Assembly (NCBI GenBank): GCA_022360075.1
Contig: JAKSDN010001349.1
Location: 1 to 8,836, forward strand
DNA length: 8,836 nucleotides
Direction of reading: 5' to 3'
DNA from: Kiloniellales bacterium
Lineage (GTDB): Bacteria; Pseudomonadota; Alphaproteobacteria; Kiloniellales; JAKSDN01
Part shown: positions 1-5,103 of the stretch, one piece after another
Position numbering within the stretch: the first letter of the stretch is position 1
Layout: the number at the start of each line of letters is the position of its first letter
Notes under the pieces: model-generated
Seen by the model: only the letters and a program-made list of their open reading frames with translations
Databases searched by the model: none
Told to the model about the DNA's origin: nothing
Made by a program: the position numbers and the translations under genes

Positions 1-1236
1 GCCTTCCGCGTGCGCATCGAGGACGGCCGGGTGACCGACGCCGAGTTCAAGATCTTCGAGCCGCCGCGCTACTTCGAGGCGCTGCTGGTCGGCCGCGCCT
101 ACGGCGATGCGCCGGACGTGACCTCGCGGATCTGCGGCATCTGCCCGATCGCCTACATCATGGGCGCGAGCCAGGCCATGGAGCAGGCCCTCGGCCTCGC
201 CATCCCCCAGCCGATCGCGGATCTCCGACGGCTGCTCTATTGCGGCGAGTGGATCCAGAGCCACGTGCTGCACACCCATATGCTGCACGCCCCCGATTTC
301 CTCGGCCTCGACGATGCCTTCGCGCTGGCCGGCCACGACCGGGCGCTGGTCGAGGCCGGGCTGGCGGTGAAGAAGACTGGTAACCGCATCATGGAGGTGA
401 TCGGTGGGCGCGCCGTACATCCAGTCAACACCCGGGTCGGCGGCTTCTACGCCGGGCCCGCGCGCGCGGCCGTGCGGGAGCTGGTCCCCGAGCTGGAGCG
501 GGCCGAAGAACTTTCCCTGGCTTCGCTGAAGGCCTTCGCCGCCTTCGACTTTCCCGACTTGGAGACGGACTATCTCTGCGTCGCCCTGCGCCATCCGCGC
601 GACTACCCGATCACCGAGGGGCGGATCGTCTCCTCCGCCGGGCTCGACATCGCCATCGACGACTTCGCCGCCCACTTCGAGGAGCACCACGTTGCGCACT
701 CCAACGCGCTGCAGGGCGCGACCCGGGAGGGCAGGCCCTATCTCGTCGGGCCGCTCGCGCGCTACAACCTGAATTTCGATCGGCTCCCGGCCGACATCCA
801 GGCGGCCGCGCACGAGAGCGGCCTGGGCGAGATCTGCCACAACCCCTACCAGAGCATCCTGGTGCGCCAGGTCGAGGTGATCTATGCCTGCCGCGAGGCC
901 GCGCGCCTGGCCCGCGCCTACGAGGGGCTCGAGCCCGCCTTCGTCGAGGTCGCGCCGCGCCACGGCGTGGGCCGCGGTGCCACCGAAGCACCGCGCGGCC
1001 TCTGCTATCACAGCTATGAGATCGACGACGAGGGCCGCATCGTCACCGCACGCATCGTGCCGCCGACCTCGCAGAACCAGCGCCAGATCGAGCGCGACCT
1101 GGTCGGCGCGGTCGAGCGCTACCAGACGCTCGACGACGAGGCCCTGCAATGGCGCTGCGAGCAGACGGTGCGCAACTACGATCCCTGCATCTCCTGCGCC
1201 ACCCACTACCTCGATGTCACCATCGAGCGCGCCTGA
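1..1236 (+). CDS. [NiFe]-hydrogenase large (alpha) subunit, group 3b type; 5' end outside window
   Basis: This is the catalytic subunit of a soluble NAD(P)-linked [NiFe]-hydrogenase, which interconverts H2 with protons and electrons at a Ni-Fe(CN)2CO centre. The reading frame is open from base 1 and the protein starts left of the window, so the GTG at 10 is internal. By comparison with the family, roughly 15-20 N-terminal residues are missing. Both pairs of metal-binding cysteines are present: RICGICP (Cys codons at 133 and 142) and DPCISCATH near the C-terminus (Cys codons at 1186 and 1195, His at 1204). After that His a nine-residue tail, YLDVTIERA, remains. This is the peptide removed by the maturation protease once nickel is inserted. 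The EPPRYFEALL and RICGICPIAY style and the ISCATH terminus fit group 3b (sulfhydrogenase/NADP-hydrogenase alpha) better than group 3d HoxH. In group 3b operons the alpha gene is usually last, so beta, gamma and delta genes are expected upstream of the window. Confidence 0.93.
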   Translation, partial: AFRVRIEDGRVTDAEFKIFEPPRYFEALLVGRAYGDAPDVTSRICGICPIAYIMGASQAMEQALGLAIPQPIADLRRLLYCGEWIQSHVLHTHMLHAPDFLGLDDAFALAGHDRALVEAGLAVKKTGNRIMEVIGGRAVHPVNTRVGGFYAGPARAAVRELVPELERAEELSLASLKAFAAFDFPDLETDYLCVALRHPRDYPITEGRIVSSAGLDIAIDDFAAHFEEHHVAHSNALQGATREGRPYLVGPLARYNLNFDRLPADIQAAAHESGLGEICHNPYQSILVRQVEVIYACREAARLARAYEGLEPAFVEVAPRHGVGRGATEAPRGLCYHSYEIDDEGRIVTARIVPPTSQNQRQIERDLVGAVERYQTLDDEALQWRCEQTVRNYDPCISCATHYLDVTIERA

Positions 1237-1711
1237 CGCCAGCCGACAGGTTTCGGCTCCCCTCGTCATCGGCGTCGGCCACCGCCACCGCCAGGACGAC
1301 GCCGTCGGTCCCAGCGTGGCCGAGGCCTTGGCCGCAAAGGGTCACGACGCGGTCGTGCATGAAGGCGACGGGCTCGCGCTCATCGAGCTCTGGTCGGGGC
1401 GGTCCCATTGCGTGATCGTCGATGCCCTCGCCGGCGATGCCGAGCCGGGCAGGGTGTTTCGCTTCGAGGCCGGCTCCCGAGCCTTGGCGAGCGCATCGTT
1501 CGTGCACTCCAGCCACAAGATCGGCGTCGCCGAAGCGGTCGCGCTCGCCCAGCGGCTCGGACGACTGCCCGAGCGCCTGACGGTGATCGGCATCGCCGGC
1601 CGTCGCTTCGGGTTCGGTGCGGAGATGTCGCCGGAAGTGCGGCATGGGGCAGATGTTGTGGTCGAGGAGTTGGCTGAGATTGGCGCCACTGAGGTCGTGG
1701 ACAGCGCCTGA
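1214..1711 (+). CDS. Hydrogenase maturation protease (HycI/HyaD/HybD family)
   Basis: This predicted 165-residue nickel-dependent endopeptidase would cleave the C-terminal tail of the hydrogenase large subunit encoded just upstream. The fold signature VIGVG is at residues 18-22, followed by DDAVGP at 28-33. The three positions that bind metal in HybD/HycI are present by motif: Asp29 in the DD pair, Asp70 in IVDAL, and His101 in SSHKIGV. The length matches the family. The ATG at 1214 lies inside the end of the hydrogenase gene (23-base overlap, different frame) with no clear Shine-Dalgarno. It is the most downstream ATG before the VIGVG motif, so translation is probably coupled to the large subunit. 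One oddity: the usual Asn after the glycine motif (GVGN) is His here (GVGHRHRQDD), and the loop is rich in His, Arg and Gln. The function assignment is secure; whether the His affects metal or substrate recognition is unknown. Confidence 0.88.
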   Translation: MSPSSAPDASRQVSAPLVIGVGHRHRQDDAVGPSVAEALAAKGHDAVVHEGDGLALIELWSGRSHCVIVDALAGDAEPGRVFRFEAGSRALASASFVHSSHKIGVAEAVALAQRLGRLPERLTVIGIAGRRFGFGAEMSPEVRHGADVVVEELAEIGATEVVDSA

Positions 1712-1739
1712 CACCTTACTTAAGCAGGAGCTAGGAAGG

Positions 1740-1754
1740 CATCGAAAGGTCAGG
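1740..1754 (+). repeat. 15-base direct repeat, copy 1 (copy 2 at 1957-1971)
   Basis: The sequence catcgaaaggtcagg occurs here between genes and again exactly at 1957-1971 inside the VapB-like gene, where it encodes part of the conserved TSKGQ motif. Fifteen matching bases within about 230 bases are unlikely by chance. Copy 1 may be a scrap of a related antitoxin gene or a footprint of local duplication. Flanking similarity does not continue in either direction, so the origin is uncertain. Confidence 0.5.
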
Positions 1755-1789
1755 CGTCGAGTTCAGTTTTAATTGATATCATGCCATCC

Positions 1790-1880
1790 CCTCACCCTGA
1801 GCCTGTCGAAGGGTGAGGATCGCTCCATCGTTGCCACAGACTCCGAGCAATCCTCATGCTTCGACAGGCTCAGCATGAGG
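1790..1880. repeat. Pair of REP-like palindromes in inverted orientation
   Basis: Two 29-base hairpins sit 33 bases apart. The first (1790-1818) has 9-base arms cctcaccct/agggtgagg around the loop gagcctgtcga. The second (1852-1880) has 9-base arms cctcatgct/agcatgagg around tcgacaggctc, which is the exact reverse complement of the first loop. The two units are therefore one element in opposite orientations, as in REP doublets (BIMEs/REPINs). The arm differences are matched on both sides, so both stems remain perfectly paired. Such elements are normally intergenic, dispersed, and mobilised by a RAYT transposase encoded elsewhere; no such gene is in this window. The second hairpin ends 18 bases before the antitoxin start and could affect its transcript. 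Confidence 0.88.
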
Positions 1881-1898
1881 CGACAAGGCGAAGATCAC

Positions 1899-2183
1899 AT
1901 GCAAGACAAGAAACAAGATCCGTCGCACACGACCAAAGATCGCTCGTTGCGGATCACATCGAAAGGTCAGGTGACCATCCCCGCCCATATTCGCGAGCAC
2001 ACAGGCCTTCTGCCACACACTGAAGTGGAGATTTTCGCCGAGGGAAACAGTGTGCGTATCGTGCCCGCTGAAGGCAGGCGGCAAACTGGCCGGGGCACAG
2101 AACTCATCGCTCAATTGCGTCAACGTGGTGACGTGACCATGAGTACGGATGAGATCATGGCTTTGACGCGCGGCGAGTCGTGA
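1899..2183 (+). CDS. AbrB/MazE-fold antitoxin, VapB type (orphan)
   Basis: This predicted 94-residue DNA-binding antitoxin has a swapped-hairpin AbrB domain at about residues 18-52, with the hallmark LRITSKGQVTIPAHIREHTG followed by EVEIFAEGNSVRIVP. A C-terminal tail ends in MSTDEIMALTRGES, the segment that in this VapB group wraps and inhibits a PIN-domain RNase (VapC). The start is set at the ATG at 1899. The frame stays open upstream through the REP hairpins to a TTG at 1773, and an in-frame ATG at 1875 lies inside the second hairpin, but neither gives family-like sequence. The ribosome site is weak (aaggcg). VapB normally precedes and often overlaps vapC, yet no intact toxin follows, only a possible six-codon remnant. 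Base composition here is visibly less GC-rich than in the flanking redox genes, suggesting acquisition. As an orphan it may still autoregulate or neutralise a toxin encoded elsewhere. Confidence 0.83.
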   Translation: MQDKKQDPSHTTKDRSLRITSKGQVTIPAHIREHTGLLPHTEVEIFAEGNSVRIVPAEGRRQTGRGTELIAQLRQRGDVTMSTDEIMALTRGES

Positions 2184-2197
2184 CCGAACGAATACTC
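2180..2197 (+). pseudogene. Possible 5' remnant of a vapC (PIN-domain toxin) gene
   Basis: A GTG overlaps the antitoxin stop as GTGA, the usual VapB-VapC arrangement. It opens a frame reading V-T-E-R-I-L, which resembles the N-terminus of many VapC toxins just before the conserved VDTN or VDSN with its catalytic Asp. The next codons instead run into the 3' end of the minus-strand oxidoreductase gene, and the frame stops at 2318-2320 with no PIN-like residues. This suggests the toxin was lost by a deletion or insertion with its boundary near 2197-2200. Six codons are too few for a firm call; coincidence is possible. Confidence 0.35.
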
Positions 2198-3174
2198 TAC
2201 CGCCCCACCGCCAGCACTGCTTCCACCACCTCCTGCACGGCGAGGGCGTCGCGGAAGGAGGGCATGGTGTTGGGCTCGTCGCGCAGGAAGCGGCCGAGGT
2301 TGCGCAGCATGCGTCGATAGCCGTCCTGGCGCGGATCGTCGATCTCGCCGAGCTGCTCGCGCCAGCCGGCACCGTCGCTGATGCGCACGCGGTTCCAGTC
2401 GGTGAGGCGGTGCACGCCCTCCTCGCCCCAGACCGTGAACTCGATGCGATCCTGCTCGTTGGAGAGCGGGCCGCCGGTGCCGCCGGCGAAAGTCACCGGA
2501 ACACCGCCGCAGTCGAACAGCGCCAGGCAGTGGGTCTCGGCCGAGACGCCGTCGTCGGGATAGCGATTGACCGCTTCGACCAGGCGCATCGGGCCGAACA
2601 GCTTCTGGGTCAGATAGACGTAGTGCGAGAAGGTCTCGCGCACGAAACCGCCCTGCGCGCGTTCGCCGAGCCAGGTGGCGGGCGCCTGCCAGTCGCGCGG
2701 CCAACGGCAGAAATGCAGGCGGATGTCGACACCGGCGATCGCGCCGAGGCCGCCGTCCTTCAGGGCGGTTTCGATCACCTCGACTGCGGCCGCCTCCGCG
2801 AAGGGGAAGTTGACACAGTTGCGTACGCCGCTCCGCTCGATGCGGGTGACCAGGTCGCGGCTCTCCGTGACATCGACCCCCAGCGGCTTCTCGCAGAGGA
2901 CGGACTTACCCGCGGCCGCCGCGGCCAGGGCGTAGTCGCGATGAAAGAGCGGCGGGCAGGCGATGTAGACCAGGTCGGTCTCGGGGTTCTCGATCACGGC
3001 CGCGGCGCTCTCGCCGATACTGAAACCGGAATAGGCCTCTTCGGCGTGGCGGCAAGCCGTGGCGTCCGGGTCCCAGCCGCAGCGCAGGCGGAAGCCGCCA
3101 AAATGGGTCATGTTGGTCAGCATCCGCTGGCCCATGACCCCAAGCCCGATCACGCCGACGGCCGGCTCCGTCAC
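2197..3174 (-). CDS. Gfo/Idh/MocA-family NAD(P)-dependent oxidoreductase
   Basis: This predicted 325-residue soluble dehydrogenase of the glucose-fructose oxidoreductase/inositol dehydrogenase/MocA family normally oxidises or reduces a sugar, inositol or related hydroxyl/keto group with NAD(P). An N-terminal Rossmann fold carries GVIGLGVMG at residues 7-15, and CEKPLG has the family's catalytic Lys at 96. In the C-terminal substrate domain GGFVRETFSHYVYL supplies a likely catalytic His at 184. I chose the GTG at 3174-3172 because gggggag lies six bases upstream and the Rossmann motif follows directly. An upstream in-frame ATG at 3219-3217 would add 15 residues but lacks a well-spaced ribosome site. 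The frame is open much further upstream, but that part is antisense to the divergent gene. The substrate cannot be read from the sequence. The gene converges on the antitoxin with 13 bases between stops and no visible terminator, and it has no obvious link to hydrogen or pyruvate metabolism. Confidence 0.88.
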   Translation of the reverse strand: MTEPAVGVIGLGVMGQRMLTNMTHFGGFRLRCGWDPDATACRHAEEAYSGFSIGESAAAVIENPETDLVYIACPPLFHRDYALAAAAAGKSVLCEKPLGVDVTESRDLVTRIERSGVRNCVNFPFAEAAAVEVIETALKDGGLGAIAGVDIRLHFCRWPRDWQAPATWLGERAQGGFVRETFSHYVYLTQKLFGPMRLVEAVNRYPDDGVSAETHCLALFDCGGVPVTFAGGTGGPLSNEQDRIEFTVWGEEGVHRLTDWNRVRISDGAGWREQLGEIDDPRQDGYRRMLRNLGRFLRDEPNTMPSFRDALAVQEVVEAVLAVGR

Positions 3175-3212
3175 CGCACACTCCCCCACCTTCGACCCAC
3201 CCGCTGAGCTGG

Positions 3213-3228
3213 TGGTCATTTTGGACCA
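3213..3228. promoter_or_regulatory. Candidate operator, TGGTC-N6-GACCA palindrome
   Basis: The sequence tggtcattttggacca has perfect 5-base inverted arms around a 6-base AT-rich centre. Its centre lies about 46 bases upstream of the oxidoreductase GTG, where a repressor would block transcription. TGGT/ACCA arms are typical of FadR/FCD-subfamily GntR regulators, which often control sugar and organic-acid genes, but arm spacing varies in that family. No regulator gene is present in the window. The palindrome is seen directly; the regulator type is a guess. Confidence 0.4.
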
Positions 3229-3418
3229 GGTTGCATCTCCAGCGCAAACTGACGGTGATTTTCCATTTAATACCAACAGGTTGTCTGGATCGGCCGGGGC
3301 CGAGAGCCGCACCGGCAAGGCGCGTCGTTTGGGCCTTTGACCAGGATCAATGCCGAGACACGCGATCCCGTGGAGCCTGTCGGCCATCGAGACACGAAGG
3401 CCCGGCGGGCCCCGAGCG

Positions 3419-3440
3419 CCCGGGCACGAAGGCACCCGGG
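3419..3440 (+). promoter_or_regulatory. GC hairpin abutting the Shine-Dalgarno of the GltD-like gene
   Basis: The arms CCCGGG (3419-3424) and CCCGGG (3435-3440) can pair around the 10-base loop cacgaaggca. The second arm contributes the GGG of the GGGAGG ribosome site that precedes the ATG at 3448. A smaller stem lies just upstream (ggccc/gggcc, 3399-3411). Folding could limit ribosome access, but in DNA this GC-rich a 6-base stem may also arise by chance. Confidence 0.35.
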
Positions 3441-3447
3441 AGGCTTG

Positions 3448-5100
3448 ATGAGCGCGCCACGCGAAGACCTGACCCGTCCGCCCGATCTGACACGCGAGCG
3501 GCGGACCGGCCCTATCCGCACGCAGCACCCGATCTATCGCGACCTGCTGCCGCCCTGCAACGACGCCTGCCCGGCCGGCGAGAACATCCAGGCCTGGCTC
3601 GACGCCGCCCAGGCCGGCCGATTCGAGGAAGCTTGGCGCATCATCGTCGCGGACAACCCGATGCCGGCCCTGCACGGCCGGGTCTGCTATCACCCCTGCG
3701 AGGACGCTTGCAACCGCCGGCATGTCGACGAGACGGTCAGCATCCATGCCGTCGAGCGCTTTCTCGGGGACCGGGCGAACGAGGCGGGTTGGACCCTCGA
3801 TTGCGCGCCCGACAGCGGCAAGCGCGTGCTGGTCGTTGGCGCTGGGCCCAGCGGCTTGTCGGCCGCGTATCACCTGCGCCGGCTCGGCCACGAGGTCGAG
3901 ATCCACGAGGCCGGGCCGGTCGCCGGTGGCATGCTGCACTTCGGCATCCCGGCCTATCGCCTGCCGCGTGACGTTCTCGACGCCGAGGTGCGTCGGATCG
4001 AGAAGCTTGGCGTGCGCATCGTCCTCAATCATCGGGTCGAGGACCTGCTGACTGAGAAAGAGGCCGGCGGTTTCGATGCCATGTTCGTCGCAGTCGGTGC
4101 CCATCTGAGCAAGCGTGTCGACATTCCCGCGCGCGATGCCGGCGTGATGCTCGACGCGGTCAGCTTCCTGCGCGGCGTCGACCAGGGCGAGCCGCCGAAG
4201 CTCGGGCGGCGCGTCGCCGTCTACGGCGGCGGCAACACCGCGATGGACGCCGCACGCACGGCCAAGCGGCTGGGCGCAACCGAAACCATGATCATCTACC
4301 GCCGCGATCGCGAGAACATGCCGGCGCACGACTTCGAGGCCGACGAGGCCCTGGAGGAGGGCGTCAAGATCCACTGGCTGCGCACGATCAAGACGATCGA
4401 CCGCACGCAGTTCACGGTCGAGGAGATGGAGATCGACGAGAACGGCCGGCCGCGCCCAACCGGCCGCATGGAGACGCTGGAGGCCGATTCGCTGATCCTG
4501 GCACTGGGTCAGGAAAGCGACACCGGCTTTCTGCAGGGCATCGAGGGTGTGGACTTCAAGCCCGATGGCACCGTGATCGTCTCAGAGAGCATGATGACCG
4601 GACACCCGGGACTCTTCGCCGGCGGCGACATGGTGCCGGCGGAGCGCTCGGTCACCGTCGCCGTCGGCCACGGCAAGAAGGCCGCGCGCCACATCGACGC
4701 CTGGCTGCGCGGCAGCGACTACGTCAAGCCGCCGAAACCGCCGATCGCCGGCTTCGAGAAGCTGCACGTCTGGTACGGCACCGATGCGCCGCAGCGCGAG
4801 CAGTCGCAGCTCGACGTGGCCGAGCGCGGCGAGTCCTTCGCCGAGGTGGTCCAGGGCCTGAGCCGTGACGAGGCGGTCTACGAGGCCCGGCGCTGCCTGT
4901 CTTGCGGCAATTGCTACGAGTGCGACGGCTGCTTCGGCGCCTGTCCGGAAAACGCCATCGTCAAGCTGGGCAAGGGTCGGCGTTACCGGATCAAGGACGA
5001 GCTCTGCACCGGCTGCGCGGTCTGCTACGAGCAGTGCCCTTGCCACGCCATCGAGATGATCCCCGAGCCCGCCTTGGCGGCCAATGCCGAGGTGAGCTAG
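3448..5100 (+). CDS. GltD-like NAD(P)H/FAD oxidoreductase with C-terminal double [4Fe-4S] ferredoxin
   Basis: This 550-residue flavoprotein is built to carry electrons between NAD(P)H and low-potential iron-sulfur partners. Domains in order are an N-terminal cysteine cluster domain as in glutamate synthase small subunit and dihydropyrimidine dehydrogenase (Cys37, 41, 80, 84, 88); FAD-binding GAGPSG (131-136); the NAD(P)-binding GGGNTA (260-265) with YRRDR at 284-288, where Arg residues suit NADPH; the second FAD contact FAGGDM; and a ferredoxin domain with Cys489/492/495/499 and Cys520/523/526/530, plus extra cysteines at 483, 486 and 532. The ATG at 3448 has GGGAGG just upstream, and its product begins shortly before the Cys cluster. 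The stop is three bases before nifJ, so they are almost certainly cotranscribed. No glutamate synthase large subunit is nearby, so this is not GltD proper. The closest functional precedent known to me is the NADP-linking subunit of 2-oxoacid:NADP oxidoreductases such as Kor of Azoarcus evansii. An NADPH:ferredoxin or pyruvate:NADP role is inferred. Confidence 0.9.
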   Translation: MSAPREDLTRPPDLTRERRTGPIRTQHPIYRDLLPPCNDACPAGENIQAWLDAAQAGRFEEAWRIIVADNPMPALHGRVCYHPCEDACNRRHVDETVSIHAVERFLGDRANEAGWTLDCAPDSGKRVLVVGAGPSGLSAAYHLRRLGHEVEIHEAGPVAGGMLHFGIPAYRLPRDVLDAEVRRIEKLGVRIVLNHRVEDLLTEKEAGGFDAMFVAVGAHLSKRVDIPARDAGVMLDAVSFLRGVDQGEPPKLGRRVAVYGGGNTAMDAARTAKRLGATETMIIYRRDRENMPAHDFEADEALEEGVKIHWLRTIKTIDRTQFTVEEMEIDENGRPRPTGRMETLEADSLILALGQESDTGFLQGIEGVDFKPDGTVIVSESMMTGHPGLFAGGDMVPAERSVTVAVGHGKKAARHIDAWLRGSDYVKPPKPPIAGFEKLHVWYGTDAPQREQSQLDVAERGESFAEVVQGLSRDEAVYEARRCLSCGNCYECDGCFGACPENAIVKLGKGRRYRIKDELCTGCAVCYEQCPCHAIEMIPEPALAANAEVS

Positions 5101-5103
5101 GCC

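Larger units (their letters stand above)
3175..3447. promoter_or_regulatory. Divergent intergenic region between the oxidoreductase and the nifJ operon
   Basis: These 273 bases separate two divergently read genes and should contain both promoters. An AT-rich patch (about 3250-3285, including gattttccatttaatacc) stands out from the GC-rich surroundings and is the best place for RNA polymerase to open DNA. For the minus-strand gene a weak match exists (TTGCGC, then 18 bases, then CAAAAT), with the candidate operator on the -10. For the plus-strand operon I see no convincing -35/-10 pair at proper spacing. The 3' half, from about 3390, is GC-rich leader with small hairpins and a repeated cacgaaggc (3393-3401 and 3425-3433). 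No small ORF with recognisable content was seen. Confidence 0.5.

Noticed and set aside
1774..1781. An FNR-type site around tgatatca.
   Set aside because: It is an 8-base palindrome without the TTGAT-N4-ATCAA spacing, and no clearly oxygen-regulated gene starts just downstream.
1790..1880. A CRISPR array or rho-independent terminator.
   Set aside because: There are only two units, in opposite orientation with unlike stems, and no T-run follows either hairpin.
1773..1898. A longer antitoxin starting at the TTG at 1773 or the ATG at 1875.
   Set aside because: The extra residues are encoded by REP hairpin sequence and do not resemble VapB N-termini.
3221..3235. A sigma-54-like promoter, ttggaccaggttgca.
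   Set aside because: The GG and GC elements are 8 bases apart instead of the required 10, so it does not fit the -24/-12 consensus.
3220..4374. N-terminal extension of the minus-strand oxidoreductase frame by about 385 codons.
   Set aside because: It lies antisense to the GltD-like gene, shows no domain, and the Rossmann fold begins properly just after the GTG at 3174.
3448..5100. Glutamate synthase small subunit (gltD proper).
   Set aside because: No gltB is adjacent, and the C-terminal double ferredoxin plus tight linkage to nifJ indicate a different electron-transfer role.
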